Shown here piece by piece: positions 1 to 7,601 of a stretch of DNA of 64,000 bases. Positions within the stretch are counted from its first letter, which is position 1. Each line of letters begins with the position of its first letter. The stretch comes from Chlamydiia bacterium (GTDB taxonomy: Bacteria; Chlamydiota; Chlamydiia; Chlamydiales; Simkaniaceae), in the NCBI GenBank assembly GCA_022601645.1, contig JAJACH010000002.1:1-64000 (forward strand), given 5' to 3'. The translations under genes were made by a program, and so were the position numbers. The notes under the pieces are model-generated. The model was not told where the DNA came from. It searched no databases and saw only the letters and a list, made by a program, of their open reading frames with translations.

Positions 1-39
1 GTATAATATAAACTTAATTAAACAAAAAGAGGGATAGTA

Positions 40-483
40 ATGGCAGTTACTGGTTTACCACGGGTAGATTTCCGTTCAAAAATGATCGATAATTCAAACT
101 TAGATAGCCTTTCAGATACAAACCAAGTTCGACTAAGAGATCTGTTCCAACAGGCTGTCAGGGGACATTTAAAGGAACCGACTTTTATCTACAGAGAGGG
201 CGGCGGTATGATGCTCGTTGCACATTTTACCACTGTAGATGGCACCGCTGTCCAAACACAGTCTCATTCTGGTACCTGGGCCATCAAACAGATCACCCTA
301 ACAACGAGAAATTCCCAAACAGGTGCAGAAGTCGATATGACAATCAACTTACCTCGCCCAGGACATTCAGCGGCGCTCCCGGCACAGACGCCTGTATCCT
401 CCACCCCAGCAGGAGGAAGCCCCGGCCTTAGCGATTATACTGAAGAAAGTTTTGATGACGACGATGGTCCCATCACATTTTAA
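40..483 (+). CDS. short Met-Ala family protein, unknown function (147 aa)
   Basis: I do not recognise a family. This is the first member in the window of a tandem set of short proteins that all start Met-Ala and are preceded by a purine-rich, AT-rich leader (here an A-rich run then GAGGGA before ATGGCAGTT). The protein is soluble-looking with no signal peptide or membrane segment. The central part (about residues 55-105) alternates strand-like stretches; the last 40 residues are Pro/Ser/Gly-rich and then acidic (EESFDDDDG), which looks like a flexible tail. The next member follows after 23 bases, so co-transcription is likely. The array may continue left of the window. A type III secreted or regulatory protein is conceivable but nothing here proves it. 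Confidence 0.6.
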   Translation: MAVTGLPRVDFRSKMIDNSNLDSLSDTNQVRLRDLFQQAVRGHLKEPTFIYREGGGMMLVAHFTTVDGTAVQTQSHSGTWAIKQITLTTRNSQTGAEVDMTINLPRPGHSAALPAQTPVSSTPAGGSPGLSDYTEESFDDDDGPITF

Positions 484-506
484 ATAAAAAAAAAGAGAGA
501 TTAATA

Positions 507-797
507 ATGGCAGTTACTTTTAATGACCATCGAGCACTTGCTACAGAGGAAATCGAACAAAACAGACCCCCAGGTCTAGATGACAATCGTTTCGAGAAGA
601 TTCTTACATGCTTAACACTTGAAGGCGTTCGTCTGCATTCAGAAAGAACTGACCCTGAAGGTGACGAATATACCTATACGGGACTACACGAAGGCCAGCG
701 TCTTACTGTAGATCTTAAGCTCAGCAGGGATTCGGAAGCTATCAGTGAGCTAATTGCAGCTCTTGGCCCTGACAGCTACGTCCGGTATACAAGTTAA
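507..797 (+). CDS. short Met-Ala family protein, unknown function (96 aa)
   Basis: Unknown function. It is clearly paralogous to the next gene (826-1128): both begin Met-Ala-Val and share the pattern H/Y-R-A-x-A, I/L-E-Q, PPGL, then C-L-T near residue 35. The predicted layout is a helical N-terminal half followed by two or three beta strands (YTYTGLHEGQ, LTVDLKLSR) and a short C-terminal helix. There is no signal peptide and no transmembrane segment. The ribosome-binding region is an A-rich run followed by GAGAGA about 8 bases before ATGGCA, shared with its neighbours. Spacing of 23 and 28 bases to the genes on either side suggests an operon. Confidence 0.65.
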   Translation: MAVTFNDHRALATEEIEQNRPPGLDDNRFEKILTCLTLEGVRLHSERTDPEGDEYTYTGLHEGQRLTVDLKLSRDSEAISELIAALGPDSYVRYTS

Positions 798-825
798 CAT
801 AACAATTTAACGAAAAGAGAAAAAC

Positions 826-1128
826 ATGGCAGTACCACCAACATTTGATGAATATCGCGCACAAGCACTCACAAAACTTGAGCAGGAGACACCTCCAGGC
901 CTAGAACCCGAGCGTTTAGAGGCACTTAAAAAGTGCTTAACCGTGGAAGTAGCACCTCCCCCACCACTGACTGAAACACCCATTACAGTCGAAATGCATT
1001 TCGTTGGAGAAGATGGGAATGCAGTTCTTGCAGCCAGCCTTAAAATCAGGAGAGCGGACAATGTTCTCTTGTCAGCACTTGCGCTTGGCGGCGGAAGACC
1101 ATTAATAGACTACACTTACGCAGGATAA
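826..1128 (+). CDS. short Met-Ala family protein, unknown function (100 aa)
   Basis: Paralog of the preceding gene: the N-terminal half matches at F-x-x-(H/Y)-R-A, L-E-Q, PPGL, R-x-E and CLT. A proline run (PPPPL) separates this helical half from a strand-rich half (ITVEMHFVGE, AVLAASLKIRR) and a final helix. No export signal is visible. It is preceded by GAAAAGAGA and starts ATGGCAGTA like its relatives. The two paralogs are far enough apart in sequence to show long divergence while keeping length and architecture, which argues that both are real proteins under selection. Confidence 0.65.
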   Translation: MAVPPTFDEYRAQALTKLEQETPPGLEPERLEALKKCLTVEVAPPPPLTETPITVEMHFVGEDGNAVLAASLKIRRADNVLLSALALGGGRPLIDYTYAG

Positions 1129-1135
1129 AGAAAAG

Positions 1136-1426
1136 ATGGCAATCCCCCCAATCGCAGAGGTAGTGCGAAATCAAATAACCTCAATGCTAGGCCCCAATCC
1201 CACGCAAGCAACCAAGGATGCCATGGTAGAGTACCTAAGCCTACCTTTTGTAGGCATTTTAGCCTCCACCCCAGGCCTTGATCGGATCACCTACAAATAT
1301 AGCGTTGAGCTTAATGGAGAACTAAAGGACTTAACACTTGTCGTTTCAAATGCAGCAGACCGCGCCTTTAAGTCACTGACAGCTGAAGTGGGCCATACAA
1401 CTGAATTTGAATATTCTACTTTATAA
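1136..1426 (+). CDS. short Met-Ala family protein, unknown function (96 aa)
   Basis: Unknown function; same size and layout as the two genes before it, with a helical first half (AEVVRNQITSML, QATKDAMVEYL) then strands (ITYKYSVEL, LKDLTLVVS) and a C-terminal helix. Sequence identity to the neighbours is low, so membership rests on position, the Met-Ala start, length and secondary-structure pattern. It lies only 7 bases after the previous stop, with GGATAAAGAAAAG serving as a weak ribosome site. Its stop overlaps by 6 bases the 3' end of the oppositely oriented gene at 1421-2077. Confidence 0.6.
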   Translation: MAIPPIAEVVRNQITSMLGPNPTQATKDAMVEYLSLPFVGILASTPGLDRITYKYSVELNGELKDLTLVVSNAADRAFKSLTAEVGHTTEFEYSTL

Positions 1427-2077
1427 TACGCCGGGATCCACACCAAGCTCTTTTAACTTTAAAAGTGCCGATGAAGACAGTCCTCCCAGAAAATCGGGAG
1501 GCAGACCTTTTTCCACAAAGGGCTTGTAAAAGCGCGATGCCACAAAGTGACTGATCACCGGCACCTCTTCCCCTTCTTTGTCATAAATCTTAGAGTAGCT
1601 TTCTGGCAACGCCACGACATCGAGCGTAGAATCCGCTTGCCAAAGATCCGCAAACACCCTTTGATCCCACACATCCTTCTCACACTCTAAACGCCGCTGA
1701 CACTCCTCATCCCAAAGAGACAAAAACGCTCTTGTCTTATCTGTTGGATTCAAGTAAAGCGCTGAACTAATTGCATACGAGCGGTCTTTTTGATCTCTAG
1801 CAGAGTCAACAATGATGGCCATATCAACGTCTACAAACGCGCTTAAATCGGGCACAGATTCGATGACCGAGTCGGCATCTACCCACAGTAGCGGCTCACT
1901 TAAATGCTCTTTTAAAAAAGCTGGCTTCATACAGCAATTGCGATCCCAGCGCCCCAAACAAGGGCGTGGCTCAATCAAAAAAGGAACCCCTAGGGCCTGA
2001 CAAGACTCAATCAAGCCTAAGACCTCAGTCTCATAAAGTGTCCTTTCGGTATAATAACTCACAATTCTAGGAAGCAT
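1421..2077 (-). CDS. GT-A fold nucleotide-sugar transferase-like protein (218 aa)
   Basis: Probably a small glycosyltransferase. The segment PLLWVDADSVIE near residues 62-74 has the hydrophobic-then-DxD signature that binds metal and nucleotide-sugar in GT-A enzymes, followed by a strand (DMAIIVDSAR) and SSALYLNPT as in family members that place an acceptor loop there. VWDQRVFADLW near residue 138 resembles the D-Q motif of polypeptide-sugar transferases of the GT77/nucleotide-diphospho-sugar class. No signal peptide or membrane anchor is present, so it would act in the cytoplasm or be secreted by a non-Sec route. It is the only minus-strand gene inside the Met-Ala array and converges on 1136-1426. 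Substrate unknown. Confidence 0.6.
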   Translation of the reverse strand: MLPRIVSYYTERTLYETEVLGLIESCQALGVPFLIEPRPCLGRWDRNCCMKPAFLKEHLSEPLLWVDADSVIESVPDLSAFVDVDMAIIVDSARDQKDRSYAISSALYLNPTDKTRAFLSLWDEECQRRLECEKDVWDQRVFADLWQADSTLDVVALPESYSKIYDKEGEEVPVISHFVASRFYKPFVEKGLPPDFLGGLSSSALLKLKELGVDPGVL

Positions 2078-2215
2078 CTCTGCATCCTACTCAAATAACG
2101 AATTACCAGCAAACTCCTCCTTTAAATTAAATTTTATAACATAAAACCCCTTTTTATTAATTGGTTTAATATAGTTTATATTGTATAATAATAAAAAGAG
2201 AGAAAAGGGAATACA

Positions 2216-2518
2216 ATGGCAACCATTTCATTTACAGAACTTGCAAAAGGTTTATTCTTTGCAGGAATTGAGGGAAGAGACCTTGAACCTGAAGAAGATA
2301 ATGCTGTTAGCTATCTAAGAGCGACAAGTGATCCTGGAATTGCATATATCGATGACACAGTGAATCGGTATGTTTTTACGTATATCAACACAGAAGAACA
2401 AGTCCAAATCACCGTAATTCCTTTTCAGTTGGGCACGAGGCTTGTGGTTCAAAGTACCACAGAAGAGCTTGCAAACCATTTCTTCCCCGTGCACTCACTC
2501 CTAACTAGTAGTATATAA
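2216..2518 (+). CDS. short Met-Ala family protein, unknown function (100 aa)
   Basis: Unknown. Starts Met-Ala behind AAAAAGAGAGAAAAGGGAATACA, the most complete version of the leader that precedes the array members. The upstream 138 bases (2078-2215) are very AT-rich, contain TATATT/TATAAT-like words and probably hold the promoter for this second part of the array. The protein has a helical N-terminus, then strands (RYVFTYINTEEQ, VQITVIPFQ, TRLVVQST) and a C-terminal helix, the same order as the genes at 507-1426. No export signal. Confidence 0.6.
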   Translation: MATISFTELAKGLFFAGIEGRDLEPEEDNAVSYLRATSDPGIAYIDDTVNRYVFTYINTEEQVQITVIPFQLGTRLVVQSTTEELANHFFPVHSLLTSSI

Positions 2519-2537
2519 AAAAAGAGAAGGTAATTTA

Positions 2538-2834
2538 ATGGCAGCAATGACACCAACAACAGCAGCAGCTTACGTGTTAACCGATTTACGTTTTGAAGAG
2601 GGAAGAGCACGTGCTGCAGATCATATGGTCGCCGCACTAGGCGCAAGAGTACCCTCACCAGAACATACCAACACCCTTGAGGCTTTACGAAGTAGGATTC
2701 TCCAGCACACCTTGCGTGTTGAAGTTGAAACCCCAACTCCCAACGCTACATTCAGAAACGTAGATGGCATAAAACTCAGAGTATCGATTGATCTTGCCAC
2801 AAGACAACTATCGGCAATTATTATTAGCGGATAA
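2538..2834 (+). CDS. short Met-Ala family protein, unknown function (98 aa)
   Basis: Unknown. Begins Met-Ala-Ala after an AAAAAAAGAGAAGG ribosome region, 19 bases after the previous stop. The first 60 residues are helix-rich (LTDLRFEEGRARAADHM, TLEALRSRILQH); the end is strand-rich (LRVEVETPT, KLRVSIDLATRQLSAIII), so the two-part layout of the array is kept. Downstream at 2840-2854 there is a perfect 15-base palindrome (TGTCTTGACAAGACA) which could be a protein-binding site or a weak hairpin; it has no T tract. Confidence 0.6.
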   Translation: MAAMTPTTAAAYVLTDLRFEEGRARAADHMVAALGARVPSPEHTNTLEALRSRILQHTLRVEVETPTPNATFRNVDGIKLRVSIDLATRQLSAIIISG

Positions 2835-2884
2835 AAGGCTGTCTTGACAAGACATAATATTAATTAAAAAGAGAGGGGGAAACA

Positions 2885-3148
2885 ATGGCATTATCACCAT
2901 TTGAATGTACAAATTTGTTTGAAGGCCAAGCTTTTAGACAAGTCTTCAAAGACAAAGTTTATGCGGATTACGACGCACATGGCGAGCTGGTACCAGACGA
3001 CGAGGCTGAAGGGTTAGCTGCATTAGTAAAAGAGATCGCCGCAGGAACTTTTTCAAGTAGGTCAAGTTTTTCGAGAAATTTTCAAAGAATCAAAAAGGTG
3101 ACCTTCCTCAAACATTCGGTTACGCATCATGCTCAAGGTGGTCCTTGA
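2885..3148 (+). CDS. short Met-Ala family protein with probable replaced C-terminus (87 aa)
   Basis: Last member of the array, with the strongest purine leader (AAAAAGAGAGGGGGAAACA before ATGGCA). The N-terminal 60 residues look like the helical half of the family (DDEAEGLAALVKEIAAG). After that the strand-rich half found in the other members is missing; instead there is a basic Ser/Arg/Lys stretch (SSRSSFSRNFQRIKK). The last 29 bases (3120-3148) lie antisense to the C-terminus of the acyltransferase gene. This looks like a truncation whose reading frame now runs into the neighbouring gene. It may be a pseudogene. Confidence 0.45.
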   Translation: MALSPFECTNLFEGQAFRQVFKDKVYADYDAHGELVPDDEAEGLAALVKEIAAGTFSSRSSFSRNFQRIKKVTFLKHSVTHHAQGGP

Positions 3149-4262
3149 TTGCCTTGAGATAGCCACAACCATACATGCCGTCAAGAACGCGATGGTCAAA
3201 AGTGAGCGAAAGGAACATGCGCGAACGGATTGCGATGCTGTTGTCCTCGAGGGGGACGACTTTCTTGTGAATGGCCCCGATGCCGATGATGGAGGTTTCG
3301 CCGTGAGGGATGATGGGGATGCCGATTTCAATGCCGGACATGCCGAAATTACTCATAGTGAGGGTAGAGTTTTGCACATCGTCTGGAGAGAGTTTGTTCT
3401 TACGTGCTCTTTCAGAGAGTTCGGCGACGCGGCCGGCGATTTGTTCAAGGGAGAGTGCGTGGCAGTTGTGAATGACAGGCACGATGAGCCCTTCCTCAAT
3501 TGAAACAGCGATGCCGAGGTTGACCGATTTCTTTAAGACGATGGTATCGTCTTTTAAGCTTGAATTGATAAGGGGAAATTCTTTAACGGCGCGCCCGATC
3601 GCTTGGGCGATGAAGCTTGTGATGGTGAGTTTAAAGCCGTGTTTTTTGAAGAACGCTTCTTTGTCTTTTTTAATGCGATTTAGGATGTTTGTAACGTCGA
3701 CGTCGATGACAAGCGAGGCGTGAGGTGTTTCTTGGAAGGAGCGGACCATGTTAGCGGCGATGGCTTTGCGCATGCCGGTCATTTTAACGTGTTTGTCTTC
3801 GGGCTCTTCTTCTTCTGGAGCGCCTTCGATGTAGGCTTCAAGGTCTTTTTTCGTGAGGCGTCCGCCAAAGCCTGTGGCTTTAATTTTTGCGAGGTTTTTG
3901 ATGTCGATACCGGCGTTACGTGCTAGGCGTAAGACGGCTGGTGAGTAGAATGATTCGCCACCTGGGTGAGGGGTTGAGGTTTCTTCGGGGGCGGTTGGTG
4001 TTGTGGCTCCGGCGATATGTTCGGAGGTGGAAAGTATTGCTAGCGGGGCTCCTACTTCGACGTCAGATTCTGGTGGGGCGATGATTTTTTTGAGGGTTCC
4101 TGAGATGGGCGCGGGGATTTCGGAGTTGACTTTGTCGGTGGACACTTCAAGCAGTGGCTCATCGAGGGCGACGATATCGCCTTCTTTTTTAAACCATTGA
4201 ACGACGTTCGCTGAGGTGATGCTTTCGCCGAGTTTCGGGAGGGTGATTTTGATTTCTTCCAT
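3120..4262 (-). CDS. 2-oxo acid dehydrogenase E2 component, dihydrolipoamide acyltransferase (380 aa)
   Basis: Acyl-transferring E2 core of a 2-oxo acid dehydrogenase complex. The N-terminal lipoyl domain (about residues 1-76) carries EVSTDKVNSEIPAP, with K44 the lipoylated lysine. A peripheral-subunit-binding domain follows near residues 105-142 (YSPAVLRLARNAGIDI, GFGGRLTKKDLEAY). The catalytic domain ends with FDHRVLDGM, giving the active-site His and Asp of the HxxxD motif. At 380 aa with one lipoyl domain it resembles the chlamydial SucB-type proteins; branched-chain or pyruvate use cannot be excluded. The start overlaps the gltT stop by one base (TAATG), so the two are translationally coupled. 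E1 and E3 genes are not in the window. Confidence 0.93.
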   Translation of the reverse strand: MEEIKITLPKLGESITSANVVQWFKKEGDIVALDEPLLEVSTDKVNSEIPAPISGTLKKIIAPPESDVEVGAPLAILSTSEHIAGATTPTAPEETSTPHPGGESFYSPAVLRLARNAGIDIKNLAKIKATGFGGRLTKKDLEAYIEGAPEEEEPEDKHVKMTGMRKAIAANMVRSFQETPHASLVIDVDVTNILNRIKKDKEAFFKKHGFKLTITSFIAQAIGRAVKEFPLINSSLKDDTIVLKKSVNLGIAVSIEEGLIVPVIHNCHALSLEQIAGRVAELSERARKNKLSPDDVQNSTLTMSNFGMSGIEIGIPIIPHGETSIIGIGAIHKKVVPLEDNSIAIRSRMFLSLTFDHRVLDGMYGCGYLKAIKDHLEHDA

Positions 4263-5476
4263 TATTCTAACCAGGTTGTGTGGTGGTATACGTCTTCATC
4301 TATTTGTTTTTCACCTTTGGCGACGATGACGGCGGCGACGCCGTCTCCTAAGATGTTCACTACAGCAGACATCATTTCACGAATTCGGTCAACCCCTGCG
4401 ACAAGTGCGATGCCCTCGAGCGGGAGGCCCATGGCGTTTAAGACAACAGACAGCATGACGATGCCTGTTCCGGGAATACCGGCGGCTCCAACGGCGGACA
4501 CGAGGGCTGTTAGCATGAGAACGAGGATTTTGACCCAGGTGACTTCGATGCCGTATGCTTGGGCTATAAAGATGGCGGAGATGGCTTGGCCGATGGCGGC
4601 GCCGTTCATGTTAATGGTGGAGCCAAGTGAGAGGACGAAGCCGGAGATGTCTTTGGAGATTCCGAGGTGGTCACGCGCACATTCTAGGGACACGGGGAGG
4701 GTGGCACTCGAGCTTGAAGTGGTAAAAGCAAGGACGATGGCGTCTTTCATGCCTTTAAAAAAGGGCATGATTTCTACGCGACCTAGATAGCGTAGGCTGA
4801 TGGAGAAGATGACAATGATCTGCAAAATGCAAGCGAGGTAGCAACAGGTCAGGTAAACAAGCAGTGGCTTGATCACCTTGAGTCCAATGGAGCCTACAGC
4901 TGTTGCTATCAAGGCAAACACACCGTAGGGCGCGAGGCGCATGATGAAATGCGTTAAGCTGTACATGATCTCAGAAACCGATTCCAAGAAATGCAAGACG
5001 GGTTTGCCCTTTTCTCCAGTGAGGTTAATCGCAAAGGCGAAAAACACGGCGAATACAATGATCTGCAGGATGTTTCCTTCGGCAAAAGAGGCGAAGGGAT
5101 TTGAGGGGATGACGGAAAAAACAAAGTCCATCATGCCAAGTTTTGAGGAGGGTAGGATGCCGTCGTGAGTTGTTAAGTTAAGTCCTGCACCTGGTTTGAG
5201 TAGGTAGACAAAGATGAGCCCTAAGCAGATGGCGACTAAGGTGGAGGCGGCGTAGAAGGCAATGGTGCGAAGGCCAATTCTCCCAAGTTTTTTTGGGTCA
5301 GAGATGTGGCACATCCCGACGACCAGAGAGGAGAAGACGATGAGTCCAACGAGCATTTTGAGCAGGTCGATAAATGCTTTTCCAAACTGATTAATGACAT
5401 CGATTTGGCGTCCGGCGATCAGCCCGAAAGCGATACCAAGTCCTAGTCCGATTAAGATTTTTATCCAGGGCTTCAT
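4262..5476 (-). CDS. gltT: dicarboxylate/glutamate:cation symporter, DAACS family (404 aa)
   Basis: Sodium- or proton-coupled uptake of glutamate or other dicarboxylates across the inner membrane. Eight or so hydrophobic segments plus re-entrant loops are visible. Family hallmarks are the serine-rich hairpin TTSSSSATLPVSLE near residue 265, the following NMNGAAIGQAISAIFIAQ (the NMDGT-type motif, here NMNG), and AGIPGTGIVMLSVVLNAMGLP, then DRIREMMSAVVNILGD near the C-terminus. Length is typical for bacterial members. The gene overlaps lpxK by 4 bases upstream and the E2 gene by one base downstream; a glutamate transporter beside an E2 gene fits supply of carbon to the 2-oxoglutarate branch of the TCA cycle. 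Confidence 0.93.
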   Translation of the reverse strand: MKPWIKILIGLGLGIAFGLIAGRQIDVINQFGKAFIDLLKMLVGLIVFSSLVVGMCHISDPKKLGRIGLRTIAFYAASTLVAICLGLIFVYLLKPGAGLNLTTHDGILPSSKLGMMDFVFSVIPSNPFASFAEGNILQIIVFAVFFAFAINLTGEKGKPVLHFLESVSEIMYSLTHFIMRLAPYGVFALIATAVGSIGLKVIKPLLVYLTCCYLACILQIIVIFSISLRYLGRVEIMPFFKGMKDAIVLAFTTSSSSATLPVSLECARDHLGISKDISGFVLSLGSTINMNGAAIGQAISAIFIAQAYGIEVTWVKILVLMLTALVSAVGAAGIPGTGIVMLSVVLNAMGLPLEGIALVAGVDRIREMMSAVVNILGDGVAAVIVAKGEKQIDEDVYHHTTWLE

Positions 5477-6420
5477 GTGATCTCCTTCAGTAATGTATTG
5501 AGGTGCTCTTCTCCGTGTGTAATGGTCAGTTCGCCCTTTAGGACGTGAATAGGGTAGGTTTCAAGAAGTCGCGTTGGTAGTTTGACTGCATCTTTTTCTG
5601 AGCAGACAAGAGTCTGTATGTCTTTTTGTTGACACTTTTTTAAGTAATTTTTGATGAGCTTTTCTGTGAAAGCAACGTGATCTGGTAGGATGAGGGTTTC
5701 TTGCACGTTTGCGCCAGAGCGTTTGACGGTGTCGATAAAGCCTTTCGGGTTGCCAAGTGCACAGAAGACAGCGACGTTTTCGCCTTTAAAGATATTTTCG
5801 GTGGCGTAGCAAGTTCCAATGCAAGGCGCGCTCGTGTAAGGGGAAAGTTGTTTTTTAGCTGCTTCGAATTCTTCATCTGTATGGATGTGATTTAAGACGA
5901 TGAGGTCGGCGACATTTAAGCGTTTGGGGGTGTCGCGAAGATAACCTCTTGGCAAAAAGTGGCCGTGGCCGAAGGGATTTTTGCTATTGATTAAGACGAT
6001 TTCTAGATCGCGATGGAGCTGGCGGTATTGCATGCCGTCGTCGAGGATGGCGATATTTTTTGCTTTAGTGGCGCTTTTCACGCGGTCTTTATTAACGAGG
6101 ATCTCACACTCTGGCAGTTTTTTTGCCATGAGTTTGGGTTCGTCGTTTGTGCGATAGCCTCGCGATAAAATCGTTACGCTCCTTAGTTTTCTAGCAAGTA
6201 GCATGACAAACGGGGTTTTCCCGGTGCCTCCTGCTACGATATTCCCAACGCTTATGACGCGGGTGTTAACCTTCTTTGGTTTTAGTGCGCCTGAGTCGTA
6301 GGCTAAATTTTTAACGTTGACTCCTAGGCGAAAGAAAAGGCTTAAGAAGGTTAAGACCCCTTTTAAGGGGCTGTTGCCTTCGATGAGACGTTGAGCAGCG
6401 ATTTCAAGGGTGTTATACAC
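5473..6420 (-). CDS. lpxK: tetraacyldisaccharide 4'-kinase LpxK (315 aa)
   Basis: Adds the 4'-phosphate to the lipid A disaccharide at the cytoplasmic face of the inner membrane. The P-loop appears as GNIVAGGTGKTPFVMLLARK near residues 57-76, preceded by a hydrophobic N-terminal helix (VLTFLSLFFRLGV) that anchors LpxK to the membrane. Also visible are LSRGY and ILDDGMQ (Walker B-like DDGxQ with adjacent RDLEIVLIN), both characteristic of LpxK. There is no later methionine before the conserved core, so the start at 6420 must be right even though it lies 58 bases inside the upstream gmhA gene. Confidence 0.93.
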   Translation of the reverse strand: MYNTLEIAAQRLIEGNSPLKGVLTFLSLFFRLGVNVKNLAYDSGALKPKKVNTRVISVGNIVAGGTGKTPFVMLLARKLRSVTILSRGYRTNDEPKLMAKKLPECEILVNKDRVKSATKAKNIAILDDGMQYRQLHRDLEIVLINSKNPFGHGHFLPRGYLRDTPKRLNVADLIVLNHIHTDEEFEAAKKQLSPYTSAPCIGTCYATENIFKGENVAVFCALGNPKGFIDTVKRSGANVQETLILPDHVAFTEKLIKNYLKKCQQKDIQTLVCSEKDAVKLPTRLLETYPIHVLKGELTITHGEEHLNTLLKEIT

Positions 6421-6995
6421 TGTTTTCTCTCAAGTTCCTTTTCCATCATTTCTATGATAATGTGGATTGCGGTCATATGGGCCTCCTGTATTCTGTCGGA
6501 GGTTGTAAACCCTTCAATAATCCACTCCAAATCACACATGCCCTTTAACGCTCCTCCGGTTTTCCCGAGAAACGCTACGGTTTTCATGTTATTTGCTTTT
6601 GCAGCTTTCACTGCTTCAATTAAATTTTGTGAGTTACCACTGGTTGTCAGGGCAACAAACACGTCCTCGGGTTTACCAAGGGATTCTACATAGCGCGCAA
6701 AGATGTGCTCAAAGCCTGCATCGTTTGATACGGCGCTCATATGTCCCGGATCAGCAAGCGCCATGGCTGCGATCGGGCGTCTTTTCTCGCGGAAAAACCC
6801 TGTTAGTTCTTCGGCAAAGTGCATGGAGTCACAAAGGCTTCCCCCGTTGCCGGCTACCATTACTTTTCCCCCTGCTTGATCTGTCTCAGCAAGAAGCAAG
6901 GCTACGGTCTCTATGAAGGTTAGCGACGTCTCATCTCTCAATATTTCAATGGCCTTTACGGCGTCATTCGCAGATTCAAGAATTGCATGGCGCAT
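6363..6995 (-). CDS. gmhA: phosphoheptose isomerase, SIS domain (about 210 aa)
   Basis: Converts sedoheptulose 7-phosphate to D-glycero-manno-heptose 7-phosphate for LPS inner core synthesis. The SIS fold shows MVAGNGGSLCDSMHFAEELTG (sugar-phosphate loop), ALADPGHMSAVSNDAGFEHIFARYVE, and FVALTTSGNSQNLIEAVKAA; QEAHMTAIHIIIEMME holds the Gln/His metal ligands. I chose the ATG at 6995 (MRHAILESAND) because TTTGGAG lies 5 bases upstream, instead of an in-frame start at 7028. A heptose pathway matches the GT9 heptosyltransferase-like gene at 50932. The gene overlaps lpxK by 58 bases. Confidence 0.92.
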   Translation of the reverse strand: MRHAILESANDAVKAIEILRDETSLTFIETVALLLAETDQAGGKVMVAGNGGSLCDSMHFAEELTGFFREKRRPIAAMALADPGHMSAVSNDAGFEHIFARYVESLGKPEDVFVALTTSGNSQNLIEAVKAAKANNMKTVAFLGKTGGALKGMCDLEWIIEGFTTSDRIQEAHMTAIHIIIEMMEKELERKQCITPLKSLLNVSSKATAP

Positions 6996-7031
6996 ATTTT
7001 CTCCAAATTTGAAGGGTACTATACACAAATC

Positions 7032-7601
7032 TTAAAATTTTGGCAAATCGGTTACCGAAATAGGGATTTTTTTCACAGGATGTGTCAAGGAAATCTGTGA
7101 ACTGTGGAGGAGCAGACGGGAATAGCCTTTGCCGCCATACTTGGTATCTCCGATGATGGGATGGCCGAATTTGGCGAGTTGGTAGCGGATTTGGTGGTAG
7201 CGGCCGGTTTCAAGCTGGATTTCTACAAGATCGCCTTTTGAGCGGTAGTGCAAAACGGCGCGCTTATCGCCGGGAATTGCGCGGTGGTCGCCGTGGGCCA
7301 TAAAATCTTCTAAGGTGCCTTCTCCATGGAGAGGCGGCGACACTTTTGCGAGGTAGACCCTCTCAATTTTTTGCTCTCGCATGAGGGCGTTTAAGCGAGA
7401 AAGCGCTTTGCTTGTCCGGGCAAAGAGAACGAGGCCTGAAACGGGTTTATCTAATCGGTGCGCTGGTTCTAAAAAAGCCTCGCCTGGTTTTTTATATTTT
7501 TTTTTGATGTAGGCCCGCATTTGGTCTTGAAAATCGGGTTGAGTGGCGATATTCGGGGGTTTGTTTGCGATGAGGATGTGGTTATCTTCGTATGGCTTCA
7601 T
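7032..7601 (-). CDS. RluA-type pseudouridine synthase (189 aa)
   Basis: Isomerises uridine to pseudouridine in rRNA or tRNA. The catalytic motif AHRLDKPVSGLVLFARTSKAL (Asp in HRLD) lies near residues 47-66; N-terminal DNHILIANKPPNIATQPD and C-terminal LETGRYHQIRYQLAKFGHPIIGDTKYG are also diagnostic. There is no S4 RNA-binding domain, and at 189 aa it is a minimal member similar in layout to RluA/TruC types, so the target site cannot be assigned. It overlaps the SpoU-type gene upstream by 20 bases; both modify RNA and are probably co-transcribed. Confidence 0.9.
   Translation of the reverse strand: MKPYEDNHILIANKPPNIATQPDFQDQMRAYIKKKYKKPGEAFLEPAHRLDKPVSGLVLFARTSKALSRLNALMREQKIERVYLAKVSPPLHGEGTLEDFMAHGDHRAIPGDKRAVLHYRSKGDLVEIQLETGRYHQIRYQLAKFGHPIIGDTKYGGKGYSRLLLHSSQISLTHPVKKIPISVTDLPKF

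Noticed and set aside
2840-2860. TTGACA followed by TAATAT as a promoter
   Set aside because: Spacing is 5 bases, far from the 16-18 needed; the palindrome there explains the TTGACA word.
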